NCBI GenBank assembly: GCA_041629655.1
Contig: JBFKMV010000081.1
Span: forward strand, 1 to 20,367
Direction of reading: 5' to 3'
Length of the DNA: 20,367 nt
From: JBFKMV01 sp041629655
GTDB lineage: Bacteria > Acidobacteriota > Polarisedimenticolia > Polarisedimenticolales > Polarisedimenticolaceae
This document shows, one piece after another, positions 1 to 7,067 of the stretch. Both the position numbers and the translations under genes were made by a program. Each line of letters opens with the position of its first letter. Position 1 is the first letter of the stretch. The notes under the pieces are model-generated. The model made no database searches. It saw only the letters and a list, made by a program, of their open reading frames with translations, and was not told the origin of the DNA.

Positions 1-411
1 GCGCTGAAGCCCGAGGACTGGGAGCTCCATCTGTCGTCGCTGTTCACCGAGGTCCGTTCGTACGCCTACATCGAGGTGCGCAGCGCCGATCTCCAACCCG
101 ATTCCCGGGTCTTCGCCGTGCCGGCGTTCTGGACCGGCATCCTGTATCACGAGCCGGCGCTGGAGCGGGTCGCCCCGCTCGCGGCGGCCTGGGACGATCA
201 CGCGAGCTGGACGGCGGCGATGGATTCCGCCGCTCGCGACGGCCTCGACGGACACGCCGGCGAGACGCCGCTGCGCGAGCTGGCCGTCAGTGCGCTCGGG
301 TTGGCCGCGACGGGTCTGCGCGGCGGCGGGGCGTGCATGGGGAATCCCGAGAAGTCGGTCGCGGCGCTGGCCGAGCTGGCACGGCAGACCGGCCTGGAGC
401 TCGAGCTCTAG
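1..411 (+). CDS. Glutamate-cysteine ligase (GCS2/EgtA-like), C-terminal part
   Basis: The reading frame is open from the first base of the window, so only the last 136 residues are present and the start lies upstream. The segment resembles the C-terminal part of the plant/actinobacterial-type glutamate-cysteine ligases (GCS2 family, including EgtA): a HLSSLFTEVR stretch followed by YIEVRSADLQP, the usual substrate-site strand in which the arginine and aspartate are conserved, then a helical tail with LRELAVSALGLAATGL. The family joins glutamate and cysteine with ATP to give gamma-glutamylcysteine for glutathione or ergothioneine. Which product is made cannot be told from this fragment. Its TAG stop shares the bases CTAG with the stop of the opposing gene. 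Family call is from remembered motifs; the catalytic N-terminal half is not visible. Confidence 0.75.
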   Translation, partial: ALKPEDWELHLSSLFTEVRSYAYIEVRSADLQPDSRVFAVPAFWTGILYHEPALERVAPLAAAWDDHASWTAAMDSAARDGLDGHAGETPLRELAVSALGLAATGLRGGGACMGNPEKSVAALAELARQTGLELEL

Positions 412-1601
412 CGCCGACTGCCCCGGACGTACTCCGCCAGCCGCTTGCGGTCCTCGGTCGTCATCGTGGTGAAGCGGACCGCGGTCTCGTAGCGCCCGTC
501 GTCGCAGCGCTCGGTGCGCAGCACCACCGCCGAGACGCGGATCGGGCACGGGCTTCCCGGGACCTGCAGCGCGACGTCCAGCACGCTGCCCTCGCCGAGA
601 GCGCGTTCGCAGAAGAAGTGCATGCCGCCCTCACCCACCCCCAACGTGGTCAGCGAGTAGGCCTGGGGCGCCAGCATCCGGAACTCACCGCCGAGCGTGG
701 CCCGGACGCGGCCGAACGAGCGTCCGCTGTCGCCGTAGAGCTGGACGCGGTTCTTGCCCGCGGCCTTGGCCTGGTACATCGCACGGTCGGCCCGCTTGAC
801 CAGCGTCGGCCCGTCGCGGGCGTCTCCCGGATACGTCGCGACGCCCATCGTCGCCGTCAGGCTGCCGAGGGACGTCGACCCCGCCGTGCCCAGCTCGTAC
901 CGCTCGATCGTGCGCCGCAGCCGCTCGGCGACCGCGCAGGCGCCCAGTTTGGACGTCGCGGGCAGGATCAGCATGAACTCCTCGCCGCCGTAGCGCGTCG
1001 CGATGTCGGGGCGGCGCAGCGATTCCTTCAGCAACCGACCGATGGCGGCCAGCGCCTCGTTCGCCGCGGCGTGCCCGTAGGTGTCGTTGTAAGGCTTGAA
1101 GTCGTCCAGATCGACCATCACCAGCGACACCGGCTGACCCTGGCGTTCGGCGCGGGCGATTTCCTGGGGCAGGCACTCCTCGAAATAGCGGTAGTTGAAC
1201 AGGCCGGTCAGCTCGTCGCGGTAGGCCGAGGCGCGGGTCTCCTCGAACAGTCGCAGCTCGATGATCTTGGGCTGCTTGAGCTTGCGGTTGACCTCGACGA
1301 AGTAGCTCACCAGCGCGACGCGCGGATCGACCGGACAGCCGAGACTGCGCTGCATGAAGTCGGCGTGCTCGGCGATGTTGTGCCACAACCGCCTGGCCTC
1401 GGCGGGCTCGAAACGCAGATGCGACAGCAGGTGGATGAATTCCGAGTAGACCACCGGGCCGAACCGCTCCGCCAGACGCTCCAGCTCGCCTGCCAGCACC
1501 CGGCCGCCCAGCTCCGCGGCGCGCAACAGCTCGTCCAGCGGCTCGTTCGCCGGGTCGGCGCTCGCCGCCGTCGCGACCGGCTGCGGGTGGGGTGGGGACA
1601 A
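408..1601 (-). CDS. Diguanylate cyclase (GGDEF) with C-terminal PilZ-like domain
   Basis: Predicted to make cyclic di-GMP from two GTP. In the 397-residue form, residues about 21-121 are a helical region of unknown role, about 127-285 are the GGDEF domain and about 295-397 look like a PilZ domain. The active-site motif is GGEEF (205-209), and an RxxD inhibitory site (R196-D199) lies exactly five residues upstream, so product feedback is expected. The PilZ-like part lacks the usual D/NxSxxG: the matching place reads LGVGEGG, and no clear RxxxR precedes it, so c-di-GMP binding there is doubtful. No signal peptide or membrane segment is seen, so it should be cytoplasmic. I chose the TTG start because GGAGGAG lies seven bases upstream; a GTG at 1628 adds nine residues but has no ribosome site. 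Confidence 0.88.
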   Translation of the reverse strand: MSPPHPQPVATAASADPANEPLDELLRAAELGGRVLAGELERLAERFGPVVYSEFIHLLSHLRFEPAEARRLWHNIAEHADFMQRSLGCPVDPRVALVSYFVEVNRKLKQPKIIELRLFEETRASAYRDELTGLFNYRYFEECLPQEIARAERQGQPVSLVMVDLDDFKPYNDTYGHAAANEALAAIGRLLKESLRRPDIATRYGGEEFMLILPATSKLGACAVAERLRRTIERYELGTAGSTSLGSLTATMGVATYPGDARDGPTLVKRADRAMYQAKAAGKNRVQLYGDSGRSFGRVRATLGGEFRMLAPQAYSLTTLGVGEGGMHFFCERALGEGSVLDVALQVPGSPCPIRVSAVVLRTERCDDGRYETAVRFTTMTTEDRKRLAEYVRGSRR

Positions 1602-1608
1602 GGTCCGG

Positions 1609-1615
1609 CTCCTCC
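1609..1615 (-). promoter_or_regulatory. Ribosome binding site deciding the TTG start of the cyclase
   Basis: On the minus strand GGAGGAG stands seven bases before the TTG at 1601-1599. The alternative GTG start at 1628-1626 would place this motif inside the coding region and has no purine-rich site of its own. This favours the TTG start. Confidence 0.55.
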
Positions 1616-1628
1616 GTGGTATCGCCAC

Positions 1629-1767
1629 GATGCAGAATCTAGTGACCGGCGATTAAGAAGACACGGCGCCCGAGCGTAAAAAAAGTTTAAAATCCGAACA
1701 GATTCCGATGATGTAGAATCGCTTTCCTTCATTACATTCAAAAATGATCTCGGTAAGGAGACGCTGC
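1629..1767. promoter_or_regulatory. AT-rich divergent promoter region
   Basis: The stretch between the divergent cyclase and dipeptidase genes holds the clearest AT-rich island of the window (about 1677-1745, with an A7 run and TTTAAAA). On the plus strand TAGAAT at 1714-1719 matches the -10 consensus at five of six positions and would start transcription near 1726, giving a leader of about 40 bases. No good -35 box sits at the right distance, and I could not settle on a promoter for the minus-strand gene. Confidence 0.4.
1754..1760 (+). promoter_or_regulatory. Ribosome binding site fixing the dipeptidase start
   Basis: TAAGGAG lies seven bases before the ATG at 1768. An in-frame ATG at 1744 would add eight residues (MISVRRRC) that do not fit the family's N-terminus, and it has no such site, so 1768 is the likely start. 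Confidence 0.7.
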
Positions 1768-3183
1768 ATGGGTTCCGTTGCGACGTTCCTCAAGCGACAC
1801 CGCAAGGAGTATCTCGGGCAGCTCGAGTCGCTGCTGCGCATCCCCTCGATCAGCACCGACAGCGGGCACGCGGGCGAGGTGCGGCGCGCGGCGCAATGGC
1901 TGGCCGAGCGCATGAAGCAGGCCGGCTGCACCAAGGTCTCGGTCCACCGCACCCCGAAGCACCCGATCGTCTACGGCGAATGGCTCGAGGCGCCGGACCG
2001 TCCGACGATCCTGGTCTACGGGCACTATGACGTCCAGCCGGTGGACCCGGTGGAGCTGTGGGACAGTCCCCCGTTCGAGCCGACGCAGCGCAACGGCAGC
2101 CTGTACGCACGCGGGGCGTCCGACGACAAGGGTCAGTTCATCATCCACCTCAACGCGCTGGAGGCCCACCTGGAGACCTCGGGAACGTGCCCGGTCAACG
2201 TCAAGTTCCTGATCGAGGGCGAGGAGGAGATCGGCTCGCCGAACCTGGACGCGTTCATCCGCTCCAACCGCGGCGCGCTGCAGTGCGATGCCGTCGTCGT
2301 TTCGGACACCGCGATGTTCGCCAAGAACGTGCCCTCGATCTGCCACGGGTTGCGCGGTCTGACCTACCTGCAGGTCGAGGCGGTGGGCACCAGGCGGGAC
2401 CTGCACTCCGGCGTCTACGGCGGGGCGGTGGTCAATCCCGCGATCGCGCTGGCCCAGATGCTGGCCTCGCTCAAGGACCGCCGCGGCCGGATCGCGATCC
2501 CGGGGTTCTACGACAAGGTGCGCAAGCTGACCCCGGCCCAGCGCCGCGCGCTGCGCGCCCTGCCGCACAGCGACGGCCGCTTCAAACGCTCGATCGGAGC
2601 GCCGGCGCTGTCCGGGGAGAGCGGCTACTCGACTCTGGAGCGGATCTGGGCCCGGCCGGCGCTCGACATCAACGGGATCTGGGCCGGCTTCACCGGCGAG
2701 GGGGCCAAGACGGTGATCCCCGCCGAGGCGCACGCCAAGATCTCGATGCGGCTGGTGCCGGACCAGAGCTCCGCTGCGATCGCGCGGCTCGTGACGCGCC
2801 ACCTCAAGCAGATCGCCCCGAAGACGATCAAGCTGCGCGTCGAGAACCTGCACGGCGGAGAACCGTGGCTGGCGCCGACGGATCATCCGGCGCTCCAGGC
2901 GGCGGGACGCGCGTTGCATCGCGCGTTCGGCAAGCAGCCGGTGTTCATGCGCGAGGGCGGTACGATCCCCGTGGTGGCGACCTTCGACAAGCTGCTCAAG
3001 GTCCCGACCGTGCTGATGGGCATCGGCCTGCAGGACGACAACCTGCACGCCCCGAACGAGAAGCTCGACCTGGACAACTTCTATCGCGGGATGGAGGCCT
3101 CCGCGTTCCTGATGGAGGAGCTCGCGAACGGAGCGCAAGCTGCAGGGCGGGGCAAGTCGCCGCGGCGACGTTCCGGCCGCTGA
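1768..3183 (+). CDS. M20-family metallopeptidase (dipeptidase)
   Basis: A 471-residue zinc peptidase of the M20/ArgE/DapE/carnosinase type, the usual length for cytosolic non-specific dipeptidases. The di-metal site is complete: GHYDVQP gives H86 and D88, GASDDKG gives the bridging aspartate at 119/120, EGEEEIGS gives the catalytic and metal glutamates around 152-153, VSDT gives D180, and NLHAPNE gives H427. The DLHSGVYGG motif (H213) marks the dimerisation-lid domain, roughly residues 195-310. There is no signal peptide, so it acts in the cytoplasm on dipeptides or similar small amide substrates. The start is set by TAAGGAG before the ATG at 1768. It is followed within a few dozen bases by modA on the same strand and may share its transcript. 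The exact substrate is not readable. Confidence 0.9.
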   Translation: MGSVATFLKRHRKEYLGQLESLLRIPSISTDSGHAGEVRRAAQWLAERMKQAGCTKVSVHRTPKHPIVYGEWLEAPDRPTILVYGHYDVQPVDPVELWDSPPFEPTQRNGSLYARGASDDKGQFIIHLNALEAHLETSGTCPVNVKFLIEGEEEIGSPNLDAFIRSNRGALQCDAVVVSDTAMFAKNVPSICHGLRGLTYLQVEAVGTRRDLHSGVYGGAVVNPAIALAQMLASLKDRRGRIAIPGFYDKVRKLTPAQRRALRALPHSDGRFKRSIGAPALSGESGYSTLERIWARPALDINGIWAGFTGEGAKTVIPAEAHAKISMRLVPDQSSAAIARLVTRHLKQIAPKTIKLRVENLHGGEPWLAPTDHPALQAAGRALHRAFGKQPVFMREGGTIPVVATFDKLLKVPTVLMGIGLQDDNLHAPNEKLDLDNFYRGMEASAFLMEELANGAQAAGRGKSPRRRSGR

Positions 3184-3235
3184 CCGGGGCACGACCATCG
3201 CCCGCGGCCGGGCCGGGTTCGCCGCCGTCGTCGCC

Positions 3236-3991
3236 GTGCTGGCGTTGCTCGGCGTGCCGGCCTGCGGCGACGGGGCCGGCGGCGCGGCCGCTGACGGCGA
3301 GGCGCTGCTGGTCTCGGCGGCGGCCAGCCTGCGCGACGTGCTGGCGGAGATCGCGCGCGACTTCGAGTCGGACGCACCGGGGACGCGGGTGCAGCTGAAC
3401 TTCGGAGCCTCCGGGCTGCTGGTGCAGCAGATCCTCCGCGGCGCGCCGGTCGACCTGCTCGTCGCGGCGTCGCCGCGCGAGATCGAGCGGCTGGAACGGG
3501 CGGGCCGCACCGCGGGCCCCGTGTTCGACGTGGCGTCGAACCGCCTGGTGCTTGCGGTGCCGCGGGGCGGCCCGGCGCCGGCCGACCTGTCCGGGCTGGC
3601 CGGGGCGCGGTTCGCCCGGATCGCCGTGGGCAACCCGGCCACGGCGCCGGTCGGCCGCTACACCCGCCAGGCGCTCCGGGCGGCCGGCCTCGAGTCGACC
3701 CTGAAGCCGCGGCTGGTGCTCGCGGAGAGCGCCCGGCAGACGCTCGGGTACCTCGCCCGGGGAGAGGTCGTTGCCGCGGTGCTGTACCGCACCGACGCGC
3801 GACTGGAGCCGCGCCGGGTCGTCGTGGCGTTCGAGATCGATCCAAGCACCCACGAGCCGATCGTCTACCGGGCGGTCGCGATCGAGGGCACGACGCTGCC
3901 GGACCCGGCACGGCGCTTCCTCGACCACCTGCTGTCGGAGTCGGCGCGGCGGCGCTTCGCGGCCCACGGCTTCGCACCGACCGGACCATGA
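3236..3991 (+). CDS. modA: Molybdate ABC transporter, substrate-binding lipoprotein
   Basis: Binds molybdate (or tungstate) outside the inner membrane and delivers it to ModB-ModC. Family motifs are clear: SAAASLRDVLAEIARDFE near the N-terminus, NFGASGLLVQQI, GAPVDLLVAAS, GNPATAPVGRYTRQAL, and the closing GFAP. The N-terminus is odd. The GTG at 3236 is the first conventional start after the in-frame stop at 3110, yet it gives a signal peptide with only nine residues before the lipobox-like VPAC. The same frame upstream (from an ATC at 3197) reads ARGRAGFAAVVAVLALLG, a normal basic-then-hydrophobic lipoprotein signal, so translation may begin at a rare ATC codon, 13 bases after the dipeptidase stop. 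The gene overlaps modB by four bases. Function is secure; the start is not. Confidence 0.9.
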   Translation: MLALLGVPACGDGAGGAAADGEALLVSAAASLRDVLAEIARDFESDAPGTRVQLNFGASGLLVQQILRGAPVDLLVAASPREIERLERAGRTAGPVFDVASNRLVLAVPRGGPAPADLSGLAGARFARIAVGNPATAPVGRYTRQALRAAGLESTLKPRLVLAESARQTLGYLARGEVVAAVLYRTDARLEPRRVVVAFEIDPSTHEPIVYRAVAIEGTTLPDPARRFLDHLLSESARRRFAAHGFAPTGP

Positions 3992-4644
3992 TCCTGTCCG
4001 CGCTGCGGCTGTCGATCCTGGTCTCGCTGAGCGCGACCGCGCTGGTCGCCGTCGGCGGCACGGCGGCGGCGTGGCTGTTGGCGCGGCGGCGCTTTCGCGG
4101 CCGGGCGTTGCTCGACGCGCTGGTCAACCTGCCGCTGGTCCTGCCGCCCACGGTGACGGGCTACTACCTGATCGTGTTGCTCGGGCGCCAGGGCTGGCTC
4201 GGTGACCCGCTGTTCCGCACCACCGGCCTGTCGTTGACCTTCACCTGGGCCGCGTGCGTCGTGGCGTCGGCCGTGATGGCGTTTCCGTTGATGGTCCGCT
4301 CGGCGCGGGTCGCGTTCGAGGAACTGGACCGCCGCCACGAGATCGCCGCGGCATCGCTCGGGCACGGTCCGCTGACGATCTTCATCCGCGTGGTGCTGCC
4401 GCTGGCGCGGCGCGGCCTGGTCGCCGGCCTGGTGCTCAGCTTCGCGCGCGCGCTGGGCGAGTTCGGGGCGACGTTGATGCTGGCCGGCAACATCCCCGGC
4501 CGCACCCAGACGCTGCCGCTGTTGATCTACGAGGCCGTGGCGCGCGGCGAGGACCGGGTGGCGCTGCTGTTGTCGGCGTTGCTGACCGCGGTGTCGCTGG
4601 CCGTGATCCTGGGGGCGAACCGCCTGACCGGGGTGCGGAGGTGA
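3988..4644 (+). CDS. modB: Molybdate ABC transporter permease
   Basis: A 218-residue integral membrane protein that forms the molybdate channel with ModC. Hydrophobic segments run through its length, starting with LSILVSLSATALVAVGG. The cytoplasmic coupling loop of ABC importers is present (about 118-140, EIAAASLGHGPLTIFIRVVL), and the ModB hallmark EFGATLMLAGNIPGRTQTL follows at about 158-176. Length fits ModB. The start ATG overlaps the modA TGA (ATGA), and its own TGA overlaps the modC GTG, so the three are translationally coupled in one operon. Confidence 0.95.
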   Translation: MILSALRLSILVSLSATALVAVGGTAAAWLLARRRFRGRALLDALVNLPLVLPPTVTGYYLIVLLGRQGWLGDPLFRTTGLSLTFTWAACVVASAVMAFPLMVRSARVAFEELDRRHEIAAASLGHGPLTIFIRVVLPLARRGLVAGLVLSFARALGEFGATLMLAGNIPGRTQTLPLLIYEAVARGEDRVALLLSALLTAVSLAVILGANRLTGVRR

Positions 4645-5723
4645 GCGCGCTGGACATCCGGATCGAGCTCTCGCGCCGCTCGCGTGGCGGCGAGCCGTTC
4701 CGCCTCCAGGCCGAGCTGAGCGCCGGCGGCGGCATCACGGTGGTGTTCGGGCGCAGCGGGTCCGGGAAGACCACGCTGCTGATGGCGGTGCTGGGCGCGC
4801 TGCGGCCCGAGCGGGGCCGGATCGAGATCGACGGGCGGGTCCTGTTCGACAGCGCCCGTGGCGTCGACCTGCCGGTCCGGGAGCGCCGGGTCGGCGTGGT
4901 GTTCCAGGACGCGTTGCTGTTCCCGCACCTCGACGTACGCGGAAACGTGGCGTTCGGGTTGCCGACCCACGAGCGGAGCGACGGTCCCGGCGCGTGGCTC
5001 GCGCGTGTCGGGGCGGCGGGACTCGCCGGGCGGATGCCCGCGGAGCTGTCGGGCGGGCAGCGGCAGCGGGTCGCGCTGGCCCGGGCGCTGGCGGCGCGAC
5101 CCGGCGCGCTGCTGCTGGACGAGCCGTTCTCGGCGCTGGACCCCGCGGCGCGCGGTGCGCTGTCCCGGACGCTGGTGGAGCTCCAGGAGCAGAGCGGCGT
5201 GCCGTTCCTGCACGTCACGCACGACCTCGGCGAGGCGTTGCGCATCGGGACCCGGCTGGTGGTGCTCGACGGCGGACGCGTCGTGCAGAGCGGGCCGCCG
5301 GCGGAGGTGCTGGCCCGGCCGGCCTCGGCCGCCGCGGCGCGCGCGCTGGGCACGGAGAACCTGTTCGCCGGAACCGTCGTCGAGCATCGACCGCAGGACG
5401 GCATGAGCGCCGTGGACCTGGACGGGGCGCGCGTGTGGACCTTGCTGCTCGAGGACGAACCGGGCAGCCCGATCACGCTCGGCCTGCGCGCCGAGGACGT
5501 GCTGCTGTCGCTCGATCCCCCGCCCCGCACCAGCGCTCGAAACGTGCTGGCGGGGACCATCGAGTCCGTCGAGCCGCGCGAGCCGGGGGCCGAGGTGATC
5601 GTCGCCACTCCGTTGCGGTTCCGGGTCAGGGTGACCCACGCGGCGCTCCGCGAGCTGGGGCTGGCCGCGGGCTCGCGCGTCCGCCTGTTGATCAAGGCCT
5701 CGGCGTTCCACCGCGTCGTCTAG
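4641..5723 (+). CDS. modC: Molybdate ABC transporter ATP-binding protein
   Basis: The 360-residue ATPase that drives molybdate import. It has Walker A GRSGSGKTT (37-45), Q-loop Q89, signature LSGGQRQR (136-143), Walker B LLLDEP (157-162) and switch H194. Residues about 295-360 form a C-terminal molybdate-binding (MOP/TOBE) domain (NVLAGTIESVEPREPGAEV to IKASAFHRV), as in standard ModC. I chose the GTG at 4641 because it overlaps the modB TGA (GTGA), sits just after CGGAG, and places the ATPase N-terminus at the right distance; the same frame stays open further upstream only as a shadow of modB. No ModE-type gene or molybdenum-cofactor riboswitch is visible near the operon. Confidence 0.94.
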   Translation: MSALDIRIELSRRSRGGEPFRLQAELSAGGGITVVFGRSGSGKTTLLMAVLGALRPERGRIEIDGRVLFDSARGVDLPVRERRVGVVFQDALLFPHLDVRGNVAFGLPTHERSDGPGAWLARVGAAGLAGRMPAELSGGQRQRVALARALAARPGALLLDEPFSALDPAARGALSRTLVELQEQSGVPFLHVTHDLGEALRIGTRLVVLDGGRVVQSGPPAEVLARPASAAAARALGTENLFAGTVVEHRPQDGMSAVDLDGARVWTLLLEDEPGSPITLGLRAEDVLLSLDPPPRTSARNVLAGTIESVEPREPGAEVIVATPLRFRVRVTHAALRELGLAAGSRVRLLIKASAFHRVV

Positions 5724-5766
5724 CCCCCGGCCGGCCGCGGACGGAATGAAATTCCCGCCTTCGCTG

Positions 5767-5795
5767 TTGCATCAGACAGAAGAATCGCGTAGTAG
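5767..5795 (+). promoter_or_regulatory. Weak promoter candidate upstream of the DUF3187-like gene
   Basis: TTGCAT (5767-5772) and TAGTAG (5790-5795) are separated by 17 bases. Each matches the sigma-70 boxes at only about three of six positions, but they lie in a locally less GC-rich stretch ahead of a hairpin-bearing leader. The signal is weak. Confidence 0.25.
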
Positions 5796-5807
5796 AGAAG
5801 GCATCGA

Positions 5808-5835
5808 CCCGGACGGCACCCGGCGTGCGTCCGGG
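5808..5835 (+). other. Strong hairpin between modC and the DUF3187-like gene
   Basis: CCCGGACG (5808-5815) pairs with CGTCCGGG (5828-5835), and the stem continues with CAC/GTG past one bulged G around a five-base CCGGC loop. No T-run follows directly (AGGGCCGTAAG comes next), so it is not a classic intrinsic terminator. It could be a leader structure for the gene at 5899, or an end-protecting structure for the mod transcript. Confidence 0.5.
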
Positions 5836-5898
5836 AGGGCCGTAAGACTCCGGTTTCTTGCTTGTCAGGGATCTTTGCGGGCCAGGGGGGTCACCGCG

Positions 5899-7047
5899 AT
5901 GGCGGAGGCGCACCGGCGACGATCGATCGCGCACGGGCTGGCGTGCTGGCTGCTCGGCGGTGTGGTGACCTTCGCGGCGCAGCCGCAGGACGGTCCCGCG
6001 GCCGAGTCGGCGTCGGATTCCGAGCAGCCCGGCCCCGTCGTGATGACCGCAGCGGGGGATCGCGGGCGGCCGTCGTCGAGCAAGCGCTCCGGCACCCGCG
6101 GCTACATGCGCGCCACCCCGCGCTACGCCCACATCGGCTACGGGCCGCTGCACCTGTCGTCCCAGTCGCCGCTCCAGGTGCTGCGGCTCGGCATCCCGCC
6201 CCGCCCGCCCGCCACGCTCGCCGAGGGCGAGTACGAGCTGCGTCTGGGCTCGACGTGGGTCAACGTGTGGTCGCGCGGCCCGGGCTACACGCTCGACTTC
6301 GAGATGCTCGAAAACTCCGTTTCGGTAGCCTACGGGTTCACCGACACGGTGCAGATCGAGGTCGAGCTGGACAACCGCGCCCGGTTCGGCGGCGAGCTGG
6401 ACGGGGTCTCGCGGTGGTTCCACGACACGTTCGGGTTCGGTCAGAACGGCCGCGAGGAGCTGCCCAAGGACGACTTCAACTTCTGGTTGATCCCGGACGA
6501 CGGCCGCCCGTCGGTCGTGCTCGGCCCGGCCGACAAGGGGTCCTTCTCCAGTAGCGCGCAGCTGACGCTGCAACACACGCTGACCTACGGCTCGAACGGC
6601 GTTCCCGCGATCTCCTACGCGTTGACCGGCCGCATCGAGACCGCCAGCGCAAACGATGTCCGCGGACCGCGGCGGATGGACCTCGGCGCGTCCGTGGCCG
6701 CCGCGCGCGGCTTCGGCCGGATCTACGTCTACGCCACCGCGGGGCTGGCGCGTTTCGCGCGCAACGATTTCCGCGGACTCGGTCTGCGCCGCACCCAGCT
6801 CACGTTGATGACCGCCGCCGAGTGGCGCTTCCGGCAACGGCAGTCGCTGCTCGTGCAGTTCCTGGCGACCGAGGGGCTGATCGAGGACTTCGGCCCGTTC
6901 TCGCGGACCTCCCACGAGATCACGTTGGGTTACAAGTGGGAGCTGCAACCCCGCACCGTGCTCGAAGCCGGGCTGATCGAGAACGTCGTCGTGTTCGACA
7001 ACACGCCCGATTTCGGGCTGCAGCTCGCGTTGAGCCGCCGCTTCTGA
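5899..7047 (+). CDS. DUF3187-like predicted outer-membrane beta-barrel protein
   Basis: A 382-residue exported protein of unknown function. Residues 1-28 are a signal peptide: a basic head (EAHRRR), the hydrophobic stretch GLACWLLGGVVTFA, then AQP. A low-complexity linker follows to about 75. The mature part opens with GPLHLSSQSPLQVLRL, has NVWSRGPGYTLDFEMLENSVSVAYGF at about 122-147 and WFHDTFGFGQNGREELP at about 173-189, and then alternates like beta-strands. It ends in ALSRRF; a terminal phenylalanine after alternating hydrophobics is the usual outer-membrane assembly signal. The pattern resembles DUF3187 proteins as I remember them. I chose the ATG at 5899 because a G-rich site (AGGGGGG) precedes it and the signal peptide starts there; an ATG at 5746 would bury the signal 50 residues deep. 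Confidence 0.72.
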   Translation: MAEAHRRRSIAHGLACWLLGGVVTFAAQPQDGPAAESASDSEQPGPVVMTAAGDRGRPSSSKRSGTRGYMRATPRYAHIGYGPLHLSSQSPLQVLRLGIPPRPPATLAEGEYELRLGSTWVNVWSRGPGYTLDFEMLENSVSVAYGFTDTVQIEVELDNRARFGGELDGVSRWFHDTFGFGQNGREELPKDDFNFWLIPDDGRPSVVLGPADKGSFSSSAQLTLQHTLTYGSNGVPAISYALTGRIETASANDVRGPRRMDLGASVAAARGFGRIYVYATAGLARFARNDFRGLGLRRTQLTLMTAAEWRFRQRQSLLVQFLATEGLIEDFGPFSRTSHEITLGYKWELQPRTVLEAGLIENVVVFDNTPDFGLQLALSRRF

Positions 7048-7052
7048 GCCTC

Positions 7053-7067
7053 CCGGCGTTGCCGGTT
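7053..7067. terminator. Possible bidirectional terminator hairpin
   Basis: CCGGC-GTT-GCCGG forms a five-base-pair hairpin in the 19-base gap between the convergent DUF3187-like and pgi genes. Only two T's follow, so it would be a weak terminator. Confidence 0.3.

Noticed and set aside
333..1679. A 448-codon plus-strand frame opposite the diguanylate cyclase
   Set aside because: The minus-strand gene has GGEEF and an I-site in order; the plus frame shows no domain.
1738..3642. A 634-codon open frame opposite the dipeptidase and modA
   Set aside because: Low-complexity Arg/Ala-rich translation antisense to two genes with intact catalytic motifs; a GC-driven shadow.
3197..3991. Annotating modA from the ATC codon
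   Set aside because: ATC starts are very rare and no clear ribosome site is visible, so I kept the conventional GTG and reported the alternative as a finding.
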